The notes under the pieces were generated by a model. That model saw only the letters and a list, made by a program, of their open reading frames with translations, was not told where the DNA came from and ran no database searches. The translations under genes and the position numbers were made by a program. Below are positions 41,883-49,258 of a stretch of 64,000 nt of DNA, one piece after another. Origin of the DNA: Ruminococcaceae bacterium FB2012 (GTDB lineage: Bacteria > Bacillota > Clostridia > Oscillospirales > Ruminococcaceae); assembly GCA_900104495.1 (NCBI GenBank), contig FMXS01000016.1:1-64000 (forward strand), read 5' to 3'. Positions within the stretch are counted from its first letter, which is position 1. The number at the start of each line of letters is the position of its first letter.

Positions 41883-42452
41883 TTTCGAGTCGGAAACGGA
41901 GCAAACGGCCCGTATATGCGGTTTGAGCCTGTCAAGAACCAGAACTTTATCCGAGGATTTTGCTTGATGTATTGCAAATTATCTGCTAAATTATTACATA
42001 TTGCGGATGTGTGACCAAATGCGAAAATTCGGGTGCTGTAAAGGCTTTGAACTTTATGAAAAGCAAAGATACGTTTTTTCGGACGTTAAATATCTGCTCC
42101 GAACGGCAGGAAAGTGTATTAACCGCAAAAATATGCAGAATTTTCAACTGTCCGAATATCGGTACAGATGAAAGGATAGCAAAAGTCAAGGTACAAACGT
42201 TCGATTTATTGTCCTGAAAAACGGACAGAAACAAAACGCCGTATTTTGACGCTTACAGTCCGCAAATGTCCGAAAAATGGGGCTTTATAAAGAAGGGCCC
42301 CGAAGCCGTCCGGGTGAGAATACATTTACACGGTTCCGTTCACGGACCGGAAATATCTGTCACGGAAAGGGAAAATGTGTAAAAAATGCTGTTTGAGTTT
42401 GATTTGCTGTATTCATTGAATTAGCAATTTGTTCAAAAACGAGGTGATTTTT
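41883..42452. other. AT-rich intergenic region with no identified gene
   Basis: This 570-base stretch is more AT-rich than both sides. TGTCCG and its complement CGGACA recur several times (about 42070-42400), and a GGGGC/GCCCC hairpin lies near 42281-42303. I see no ribosome site, promoter or gene in it that I can support. Confidence 0.5.
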
Positions 42453-43031
42453 ATGTGCAATTTGAAGAATAATCCGGAGAATGCCCCCGCCGTTTTTGCC
42501 GAAGATAACAAATCGGTTACAGAAGGTCTTGACATCGTCACCGGTCGTGTTGTAAAATATATCATAACATCGGGGGTGACCCTCTCAACGGCCGAAAGCT
42601 GTACCGGCGGAATGATCGCGGAACGCATCACAAGCATCCCCGGTGCCAGCGGGATCTTCGCAGGAGGAGTGGTCAGCTACAGCGAGGACGTCAAAGTCAA
42701 CGTCCTGGGCGTGAAGCGCGAGACCCTCGATAAGCACACCGTCTACTCCGCAGAGACCGCTTCGGAAATGTCCCGGGGCGTCATGGATCTGATGAAGACG
42801 GAAGCGGCGATAGCCGTTACGGGCCTTGCGGGTCCGTCGGGCGGTACCGCAGAGAGACCCGTCGGAACGGTGTTCGTTTCGGTAAGACATAAAAACAGGG
42901 AAGAGGTCAGAGACCTCCGCCTCTATGAAGAATATGAAAGCTTGGACAGAGAACTTATCCGACTGCTGACCGTGCGCAGAGCCTTGGAAATGCTTGAAGG
43001 CCTGCTTGTGAGCGAAAGTGAGGGAGAATAA
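42453..43031 (+). CDS. pncC: CinA C-terminal-type nicotinamide-nucleotide amidase
   Basis: A 192-residue protein equal to the C-terminal half of CinA. It deamidates nicotinamide mononucleotide to nicotinate mononucleotide in NAD salvage. Typical motifs are STAESCTGGMIAERITSIPGAS, FAGGVVSYSEDVKVNVLGV and AVTGLAGPSGGT. The N-terminal 30 residues are extra and hydrophilic. The ATG at 42453 follows ACGAGGTGA. Its stop codon directly abuts the sortase start, so the genes are co-transcribed; no functional link is known. Confidence 0.9.
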   Translation: MCNLKNNPENAPAVFAEDNKSVTEGLDIVTGRVVKYIITSGVTLSTAESCTGGMIAERITSIPGASGIFAGGVVSYSEDVKVNVLGVKRETLDKHTVYSAETASEMSRGVMDLMKTEAAIAVTGLAGPSGGTAERPVGTVFVSVRHKNREEVRDLRLYEEYESLDRELIRLLTVRRALEMLEGLLVSESEGE

Positions 43032-44141
43032 ATGTCTATGGCTAATGAAGTTAAAAATCTGTCCGCTCAGGACGATTCAAATTTTTTTGTTAGATTCATC
43101 AAATACTTTGTCCCCTGGAAGGGCGACAGCTTCGCTGAGATAATCAGAAAGTTCGTGTTCGTCGGGTCGATAGTGGTCTTTGCACTGTCGGTCAACGAGC
43201 TGACGGATTTCCTCAAGACCGATCAGGCTGAGCTGAACTACGCTCAAGGGATAGTCAAATACGAACCCGATTGGGATAACGGTCTGGAGCTGGATAACGT
43301 TGACGTGGATGTCAGCGAGGCTTCCGACGAATCCTCCATCGACGCCCCTTCTTCCCGCAAGAGCAAAAAGCGGGTAGTGCAGAGCTGGGCCAAAGACCTG
43401 CTCAAGCGCAACAGCGAAGTGGTGGGCTGGATCAAGATCCCAGGCTTCGTAAATGACAACGGCGACGAGTATATCAACTTCCCCGTCCTCCAGAGGACTT
43501 ACGAGGGAAGCATAAACGACGCCAACGACTGGTATCTGAGACACGATATAGACGGCAATTACTATGAGTCGGGAAGCATCTTCGCCGACTGCCTCGTCCC
43601 CATTGACGAGAAGGGCCAGCCGGACAATATCGTAATTTACGGGCATCATATGAGAAGGCTCGGCACTGCATTCACCCACCTGGCCGAGTACAAGGAAAGC
43701 GTTGACTTCCTGAAAAAGCACCCCGTAATAGAGTTCAACACCATATACGACAACAATGAGAAGTACGTCATCTTTGCCTGCTTTGTTGCAGCCGCCGAGG
43801 ATAATCAGGACGACATCCCCATCTTCGATTACTGGAGATACAGGATGTTCGACGACGACGATTATTCCTTCGACAAGTGGATCTCCAACGTCCGCAAGGA
43901 AAGCTGGTACACCTGCGACTTAGAGTGCAAGGAGGACGATGATTATATCACTCTCTCGACCTGCTCCAATGAAGTGGCAGCTATGAGATGGGTACTGGTG
44001 GCCAAGAAAATGACTGCCGATGACAACCTGGATCTTATCCTGAAATCCTACCGCGACAGGCCCGACTCCGAGATCTATTTCCCGAGAGTCTGGAGAAACG
44101 TGTGGGGCAATAACAGGAAGTATCTCGGCTGGTCCTACTGA
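43032..44141 (+). CDS. srtB: Class B sortase
   Basis: A 369-residue membrane transpeptidase that attaches surface proteins to peptidoglycan. One N-terminal helix (about 41-58) anchors it; a charged linker (about 60-120) follows. The catalytic residues are H205 in VIYGHHM, C311 in TLSTCS and R319 in MRWVLVAKK. The extra helix and acidic loop between His and Cys (EDNQDDIPIFDYWRY) are typical of class B. The likely substrate in the window is the NPNTG-bearing protease at 5585. The start has GAGGGAG. Length is about 100 residues above common SrtB forms, mostly in the N-terminal linker. Confidence 0.92.
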   Translation: MSMANEVKNLSAQDDSNFFVRFIKYFVPWKGDSFAEIIRKFVFVGSIVVFALSVNELTDFLKTDQAELNYAQGIVKYEPDWDNGLELDNVDVDVSEASDESSIDAPSSRKSKKRVVQSWAKDLLKRNSEVVGWIKIPGFVNDNGDEYINFPVLQRTYEGSINDANDWYLRHDIDGNYYESGSIFADCLVPIDEKGQPDNIVIYGHHMRRLGTAFTHLAEYKESVDFLKKHPVIEFNTIYDNNEKYVIFACFVAAAEDNQDDIPIFDYWRYRMFDDDDYSFDKWISNVRKESWYTCDLECKEDDDYITLSTCSNEVAAMRWVLVAKKMTADDNLDLILKSYRDRPDSEIYFPRVWRNVWGNNRKYLGWSY

Positions 44142-44207
44142 GCATTTCCCCTCCCGTACCCTCGGAGTGAGCGTTGTCGGCTTTCCGCCGCGGAAAGGTG
44201 TATCTCT

Positions 44208-45014
44208 ATGAAAACATCTGCGCTCTCGAAATTCTGGAAAAGGTATATGAAACTGTCGGCAAGACAGACTGCCGCCGTTATCGGCACCGCCGGGATAATT
44301 GCCTTTGGCTGTTCGGCGCTGATCTTCGGACGCAGCAGCATAAATGACTCCAGCGAACTGGAAAAGACCGTTCTGCCCGGAGTGTCGGTGAACAGGGAAC
44401 TCGAAGCCGTTTACGTTTCCAAGACGGGACCTTCCGTCGCCGGACCGATAAATTCCCGCAGCTTTGAGCCTCTGACAGTTAACGGTGCTTTGAACTTTGC
44501 GGATGCCGTGGAGGAAAAAACCGATACCGACCCCATAGCCGAGGAAGCCTCCGAGGAGATCGAGGATAACGGGCTGGGAGAAATAGTCATCTCCGTGGAG
44601 TCCGCAGAGCCGGATCCGGAATATGTGATAGACCTAACCCCCGAGGAATTCGATATGATGTGCGCGGTGGTAATGTCCGAGGTGGGCTACTGCGACGATC
44701 AGCTCAAGCTGGCTATTGCAAATGTCATCATCAACCGTGTGAAGTCCGACCGCTTCCCCGACAGCGTCTATGAAGTGCTTCATCAGAAAAACCAGTTCGG
44801 CGCGATCGATAACTACTACACCAAGCGTCTCGTCCCCGATGAGAGCGTCATCGACTGCGTAACAAGGGCGCTTTCCGGCGAGGGAGGCTATATAGTCAAC
44901 GGCGCGACCTTCTACTACACCCCCGGCGTCAGCAGCCCCAAGGCCGCCCAGTGGTTTGAGAGCCTTTGTTACTGCGCAACTGTCGGAAATGGCAGATTCT
45001 TTAAGGCGTGGTAA
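44208..45014 (+). CDS. SleB-type spore cortex/cell wall hydrolase
   Basis: A 268-residue protein with an N-terminal membrane or signal helix (about 19-42), a variable linker, and a C-terminal Hydrolase_2 (SleB/CwlJ) domain (about 145-268). Domain features are LTPEEFDMMCAVVMSEVGYC with the catalytic Glu, IANVIINRVKSDRFPDSVYEVL, NQFGA and NGATFYYTP. These enzymes degrade cortex peptidoglycan on germination. There is no peptidoglycan-binding N-terminal domain as in Bacillus SleB. It starts 66 nt after the sortase with AAAGGTG. Confidence 0.9.
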   Translation: MKTSALSKFWKRYMKLSARQTAAVIGTAGIIAFGCSALIFGRSSINDSSELEKTVLPGVSVNRELEAVYVSKTGPSVAGPINSRSFEPLTVNGALNFADAVEEKTDTDPIAEEASEEIEDNGLGEIVISVESAEPDPEYVIDLTPEEFDMMCAVVMSEVGYCDDQLKLAIANVIINRVKSDRFPDSVYEVLHQKNQFGAIDNYYTKRLVPDESVIDCVTRALSGEGGYIVNGATFYYTPGVSSPKAAQWFESLCYCATVGNGRFFKAW

Positions 45015-45080
45015 CAAAGAGTAACAGAGGATAGTCAGAATCACCAAGCGGGAACTGCTTTTGTTGTATAATATCACGAA

Positions 45081-45119
45081 AAGTCAAGGCGTATAGCTTA
45101 TATGCCTTGACTTTTTTTA
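45081..45119 (+). terminator. Intrinsic terminator after the SleB-type gene
   Basis: AAGTCAAGGC (45081-45090) pairs with GCCTTGACTT (45104-45113), with a GTATA/TATAT extension in the loop, then seven T. Its right arm is also the -35 of the next promoter. Confidence 0.85.
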
Positions 45120-45135
45120 ACAATTTGGTTACAAT
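45107..45135 (+). promoter_or_regulatory. Sigma-A promoter for the second SpoIID gene
   Basis: TTGACT at 45107-45112 inside the terminator arm, 17-nt spacer, TACAAT at 45130-45135. Confidence 0.65.
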
Positions 45136-45169
45136 AATCATAGGTGTAACTTTTTATGGAGGAAGGACT

Positions 45170-46708
45170 ATGGATCAGAAGCGTAAGACCTTGATAACAA
45201 GAGCTGCCGCAGCCGCAGCCGGCGTCACCGCCGCAATGTTCGTGGGCATGATGTTCCCAACGGACAAGGGCTCCGTTTCCGCGGACCTCGGCTCGGTGAA
45301 AAGCGCGAATACCGCAGTCTCCGCATCAGTGACGGCGGATAAGTCCGCCTCCGAGGAAACGGCGGATAAGATGCCCGCATTCATCGAGTACCGCAAGGCG
45401 GATATCCACGAGTATAAAATGGCTTCTATCTCCAGTACGCCCCTTGTCCCCCTGTCCTCAAATGAGGTCAAGGCCGATGAGGAGGAACAGTCCGAAGAGA
45501 CTGTCCAGGAGGATTTCACGGTTATGCTTCCCGAGGACGGCACCGTGGTCTACGACAACAAGCCCTCCCCGCTGAACTATACCGCCACCCGGTCGGTGGC
45601 TGACGAGTATTTCACCGTCAAGGACCTTATCTCGGGCTGCATCGTAACTAAGAACGCCCACGAGATGCTCTGCATGATGGTCTTTAACGAGATCGGCGCC
45701 AATTGGGACGAGGAAGCTATCAAGGCTCAGGTGGTGGCTGCGTACACGCACCTTCGCTATAACGATATGATCGACCATATCCCCACCATTGCTTTGAAGC
45801 CCGGTTATCCCGATAAGATAGAGAGATGCGTCCGGGCAGTTGAGGGACAGGCCGTGTTCTACGACGGCTCGATAATCAACGCCGCCTATGCCGCCTCCAC
45901 TGCCGGCTATTCCGCCGACAGCTCCGCGATATTCGGCATCGCCTATCCCTATCTGAAGCCCGTTGTCAGCCAGTACGACGAGGACGATCCCAACTGGGGA
46001 TGCACCGTTAAGATATCCCCCGAAACGATAAGCAAGGCCTTTGCCTCCAAGTACGGCATCGTCCTTTCCGATGATTATAAGAACTGGTTCACCGTTCTTT
46101 CGATGCACTCCGGCAGATATGTGGGGAGCGTGAGCATCGACGGCGGCAGAGCGACGGTCTCCGGCGCGGATATGAGGTCGCTTCTGAAACTGAAGTCCTC
46201 CGCCTTTGAGATAAACTTCTCCGGCGGGATGTTCACATTCAAGACCTACGGCTACGGTCACGGAGTCGGGATGTCCCAGTGGGGCGCTAAGCTTTACGCC
46301 GACCACGGCTGGACTTACGACCAGATCCTCCGTCACTACTATGTGGGCACCACGGTAAGCCTCACCAACGAGAGCAGTAAGGCCGTGGAGCGGGGCTATA
46401 AGCCTCCCGAGAAGATCGTCATCCCCGAGGACGAGAAGGAAGAAGAGCAGTCCTTCGCGGAGCAGGGCGGGATCGTATCGGAGCAGGAAAGCAAGTCCGA
46501 GACGAAGAAGTCCGAGACCGTCACCGAGGAAAAGAAGTCCGAGGAAAAGAAGTCCGAGGAAAAGAAGTCCGAGACAAAGACGGAGGATAAAAAGCCCGAG
46601 TCACAGGCCGAGGAAAAGCCCGCCGAAGAGGCCGCTCCCGAAACCGAAGCAAGTACAGAACAGACAGAGACAGAGCCCGAAACGGCCGATGCCCCTGCTG
46701 CGGAATAA
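45170..46708 (+). CDS. SpoIID/LytB-domain protein with long charged tail
   Basis: A 512-residue exported protein. The N-terminal helix (about 8-28) is a signal or anchor. The SpoIID domain (about 155-405) shows HEMLCMMVFNEIGANWDEEAIKAQVV with the catalytic-type Glu, AAYAASTAGYSADSSAIFG and GYGHGVGMSQWGAKLYADHG. The tail (about 430-512) is Lys/Glu/Ser-rich with KKSEE repeats. It probably remodels peptidoglycan; whether in sporulation or vegetative growth is open, since the promoter is sigma-A-like. The start has GGAGGAAGG. It is co-transcribed with the zinc-ribbon gene 24 nt later. Confidence 0.88.
   Translation: MDQKRKTLITRAAAAAAGVTAAMFVGMMFPTDKGSVSADLGSVKSANTAVSASVTADKSASEETADKMPAFIEYRKADIHEYKMASISSTPLVPLSSNEVKADEEEQSEETVQEDFTVMLPEDGTVVYDNKPSPLNYTATRSVADEYFTVKDLISGCIVTKNAHEMLCMMVFNEIGANWDEEAIKAQVVAAYTHLRYNDMIDHIPTIALKPGYPDKIERCVRAVEGQAVFYDGSIINAAYAASTAGYSADSSAIFGIAYPYLKPVVSQYDEDDPNWGCTVKISPETISKAFASKYGIVLSDDYKNWFTVLSMHSGRYVGSVSIDGGRATVSGADMRSLLKLKSSAFEINFSGGMFTFKTYGYGHGVGMSQWGAKLYADHGWTYDQILRHYYVGTTVSLTNESSKAVERGYKPPEKIVIPEDEKEEEQSFAEQGGIVSEQESKSETKKSETVTEEKKSEEKKSEEKKSETKTEDKKPESQAEEKPAEEAAPETEASTEQTETEPETADAPAAE
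46526..46570 (+). repeat. 15-nt tandem repeat coding for EEKKS
   Basis: Three exact units of GAGGAAAAGAAGTCC lie in frame in the charged tail of the SpoIID-domain protein. Confidence 0.9.
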
Positions 46709-46732
46709 AACTAAGCAAACGGAGGTCATGTT

Positions 46733-47689
46733 ATGGCATACAAACAGAATATCAATCCCGAGGTCGTAAGGATCCAGAATATGATCCAGAATGATCTTGT
46801 TGAGATCAACAAGAGATATACCGACATCGGCAGAATAGTTAAGCTCCAGTGCCTCGATCAGGTCACCAACGAGGACGTCAAGCGTATGGCAGCGGAGATC
46901 GATACTCTGCTGGAAGAGCTGAAAACTCTCAACGCGCAGCTGGACGCCGTCAACGGCATCAAGACCTGCGTGAATCCCGCCTGCAACTGCAAGATCGAGC
47001 TGAATATGTCCTTCTGCCCCAACTGCGGCACCAAGCAGCCGCTGACACAGCATCAGCCTGCACCGCAGCCCTACCAGCCCTACGGTCAGCCGCCTTTCGG
47101 TCAGCCCTACGGACAGCAGCCTTATCAGCAGCCGGCTCCCATGCCGATGCCTAACTTCCCGCAGCAGCCTGCGGCGGCTCCCATGCCGGCGCCCAACTTC
47201 CCCCAGCAGCCTGCGGCGGCTCCCATGCCTGCGCCCAATTTCCCGCAGCAGCCCGCGCCTGCGCCCGTAACTACGCCGGAGCCCGTGATGCCGGTATTTG
47301 CCGAGCAGCCGGAGCCCGAAGCCGAACCCGCCTCCTCCTTCATCCGGGAGCCGGAGACCGCCCCGGAGACTATCCCCGAGCAGGAGCCGGAGATCGAAGT
47401 TCCCGAGGTTGAAGCTGCCGAGACCGAAGCCCCCGAGACCGAAGCCCCCGAGACCGATGCTCCCGAGACCGCTCCCGAGGCCGAGTCTGCCCCGGAGCCT
47501 ATCGTAAAGCCCTTTGAGATGCCCAAGCCCGTAGAGGTGGCTCCCGCCCCCGTACCCGCTCCGGCACCCGTACCCGCCCCCTTTGCCGACCCCGCTCCTC
47601 AGAACGGCGGCTGGATCTTCTGCTCTCAGTGCGGAAGCAAAGAACCCGAGGGCACACGCTTCTGCTCGCAGTGCGGCCAGCCCGTCTGA
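46733..47689 (+). CDS. Protein with two zinc ribbons joined by a Pro-rich linker
   Basis: A 318-residue cytoplasmic protein. The helical N-terminus (about 1-75, coiled-coil-like) is followed by a zinc ribbon (C83-C103 area: CVNPACNC and FCPNCG), a linker very rich in Pro/Gln/Ala and then Glu/Pro (about 110-290), and a second zinc ribbon at the end (FCSQCG twice). No enzyme motif is visible. Such proteins often serve as adaptors. The linker includes a 14-residue repeat. The start follows CGGAGG. Confidence 0.8.
   Translation: MAYKQNINPEVVRIQNMIQNDLVEINKRYTDIGRIVKLQCLDQVTNEDVKRMAAEIDTLLEELKTLNAQLDAVNGIKTCVNPACNCKIELNMSFCPNCGTKQPLTQHQPAPQPYQPYGQPPFGQPYGQQPYQQPAPMPMPNFPQQPAAAPMPAPNFPQQPAAAPMPAPNFPQQPAPAPVTTPEPVMPVFAEQPEPEAEPASSFIREPETAPETIPEQEPEIEVPEVEAAETEAPETEAPETDAPETAPEAESAPEPIVKPFEMPKPVEVAPAPVPAPAPVPAPFADPAPQNGGWIFCSQCGSKEPEGTRFCSQCGQPV
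47150..47263 (+). repeat. 42-nt tandem repeat in the zinc-ribbon protein gene
   Basis: Units beginning at 47150, 47192 and 47234 (last one shorter) encode PNFPQQPAAAPMPA; they are in frame and nearly identical. Confidence 0.85.
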
Positions 47690-47717
47690 GCAAAAACGCA
47701 GGATAATGCAAAATTTT

Positions 47718-47752
47718 AGCTGCTGCAGCCGGACAGCTGCGGCAGCTTTTTT
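47718..47752 (+). terminator. Intrinsic terminator after the zinc-ribbon gene
   Basis: An 11-bp stem (47718-47728 with 47737-47747, one G-T pair) followed by six T. The maf ribosome site begins two bases later, so part of the transcripts may read on into maf. Confidence 0.8.
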
Positions 47753-47764
47753 GAGGTGAAAATA

Positions 47765-48376
47765 ATGATATTCCGGCTTGACGAACTCCTTGACGGGAAG
47801 AAGCCCGTGCTGGCGTCGAAGTCTCCGCGCAGGCACGAACTGCTCCGGCTGATCTTCGACGATTTTGACGTTGACCCCGCTTTGGGCGAAGAGGTCATCC
47901 CCGAGTGTGAGGACATCAAGGACGTTCCCCGTCTGCTGGCGGTGCAGAAGTGCAGAGAGGTCTCCGCAAGGCATCCCGACCGCCTTGTGATCGGCTGCGA
48001 CACCGTCGTCGAGGTGAATGGTGAGATCCTCGGAAAGCCCGCAGATGCGGCAGATGCAGCCCGTATGCTGCGTATGCTCTCCGGCTCGGTACACTCGGTC
48101 ATCAGCGGAGTCTGCCTTCGCCTCGGGGACAGGGAAAACAGCTTCCGGCAGGAGACCCTCGTCACCTTCCGCCAGCTTTCCGAAGCAGACATCGCCGCCT
48201 ATATCGCCACCGGCGAGCCTATGGATAAAGCCGGAGCCTACGGCATCCAGGAGAAGGGATGCCTGCTGGCGGAGAGCATCTCCGGGGACTTTTTCAACGT
48301 GGTGGGACTGCCCGTGGGCCGTCTCGCAAAGGAGATCGAACGCTTCCTCGGAGGTGAAAATTTTGATATTCGGTAA
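47765..48376 (+). CDS. maf: Maf-family nucleotide pyrophosphatase
   Basis: A 203-residue enzyme that hydrolyses non-canonical or modified nucleoside triphosphates such as dTTP/UTP forms. Motifs are LASKSPRRHELL, VIGCDTVVEVNGEILGKP and AGAYGIQEKGCLLAESISGDFFNVVGLP. The ATG at 47765 is six to seven bases after GAGGTG; the GTG at 47756 is part of the ribosome site. It overlaps the next gene by 14 nt. Confidence 0.93.
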   Translation: MIFRLDELLDGKKPVLASKSPRRHELLRLIFDDFDVDPALGEEVIPECEDIKDVPRLLAVQKCREVSARHPDRLVIGCDTVVEVNGEILGKPADAADAARMLRMLSGSVHSVISGVCLRLGDRENSFRQETLVTFRQLSEADIAAYIATGEPMDKAGAYGIQEKGCLLAESISGDFFNVVGLPVGRLAKEIERFLGGENFDIR

Positions 48377-48668
48377 AAAGAAGGAAAAGTCCACTTCCCG
48401 GGCCGAGCTGGAAGCCCTCCACGGGAAAAGGCTCTCAAGCGCCGTGGAGCGTGTCGGCGGAGAGGAAACCGTCCTCGGAAGGAACGGCGGCATTTCCGTT
48501 TCGGACAGCGAACTGGTCATCGTCTGCGACGGACACGAGGTGTTCCGATGCCGTCTGGAAGGCTGCATAGCCGCCACGCTGATGAGCGGCAACGGCGTTG
48601 ACATCAAGGGCGAGGACGCCTCCGGCAGACACCGCCACGTTGTGGCCCACTATTCCAAACTGCGCTGA
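48363..48668 (+). CDS. Small protein of unknown function overlapping maf
   Basis: A 101-residue protein. The TTG start at 48363 lies inside the end of maf, with GGAGGTG upstream. The N-terminus is basic (FGKKKEKSTSRAELEAL); the body reads as beta-strand-rich (GGISVSDSELVIVCDGHEVFRCRL) and ends in GRHRHVVAHYSKLR. I do not recognise the family. Tight packing between maf and the 2H phosphoesterase gene (15 nt) supports a real gene. Confidence 0.75.
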   Translation: MIFGKKKEKSTSRAELEALHGKRLSSAVERVGGEETVLGRNGGISVSDSELVIVCDGHEVFRCRLEGCIAATLMSGNGVDIKGEDASGRHRHVVAHYSKLR

Positions 48669-48682
48669 AACGGGGTGAGAAA

Positions 48683-49210
48683 ATGCGCTTGTTCGTGTCC
48701 GTGGAGCTGACGGAACAGCTCCGTGAGGCTCTCGGTTCGGTACGGGAGCAGCTTCGCAAAAGCGGGGTCAGCGGGAACTGGTCTCCTCGGGAGAACCTGC
48801 ATCTGACGCTGGCCTTCATCGGGGAACACAGCGACCCCGACAGTGTGCTGAAAGCCCTTGAAAAGGTGCGCTTCAGACCCTTTGAGCTTCGCCTTGAGGG
48901 CATCGGCAGCTTCGGAAGGCTTTGGTGGGCGGGGCTCTCGGAGAGCCGTGAGCTGAAAAATCTGTCGGCGCAGGTGCGGCATTTCCTCGCAGAGGAGGGC
49001 ATCCCCTTTGACCGTAAGGCCTTCAGCCCGCACATCACACTTGTCCGCGAGCCGGACAGACAGCGCATCCCACAGGTGACGGTGCCTGCGGCGTCAATGA
49101 CGGTAAACAGCTTTTCGCTGATGCGCTCCGACCGCGGAAAACGCGGTATGATCTACACAGAACTTGGAAGTATAGAAGCGGAAACAGTACAGCTTAAAAA
49201 GAAAGAATAA
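48683..49210 (+). CDS. thpR: RNA 2',3'-cyclic phosphodiesterase (2H phosphoesterase family)
   Basis: A 175-residue member of the 2'-5' RNA ligase/ThpR family. The two HxT/S motifs are HLTLAFIG (about 41-48) and HITLVREP (about 115-122). It opens 2',3'-cyclic phosphates on RNA; relatives act on cyclic nucleotides. The start has GGGGTGAG. Its stop codon lies inside the left arm of the terminator stem. It converges with the TIR operon; a functional link is not established. Confidence 0.93.
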   Translation: MRLFVSVELTEQLREALGSVREQLRKSGVSGNWSPRENLHLTLAFIGEHSDPDSVLKALEKVRFRPFELRLEGIGSFGRLWWAGLSESRELKNLSAQVRHFLAEEGIPFDRKAFSPHITLVREPDRQRIPQVTVPAASMTVNSFSLMRSDRGKRGMIYTELGSIEAETVQLKKKE

Positions 49211-49243
49211 AGAACGGCAAAGTTCTTTATTCTTTCTTTTTTT
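49198..49243. terminator. Bidirectional intrinsic terminator
   Basis: A perfect 18-bp stem (49198-49215 with 49222-49239), loop GGCAAA, with T-runs on both strands. It serves thpR (plus) and the TIR operon (minus); the thpR stop codon (49208-49210) is in the stem. Confidence 0.92.
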
Positions 49244-49258
49244 ATCGGGAGATCAAAT

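Noticed and set aside
46601..48607. Long minus-strand open frame with Gly/Leu/Arg repeats
   Set aside because: It is antisense to the zinc-ribbon and maf genes; the repeats mirror the Pro-rich linker.
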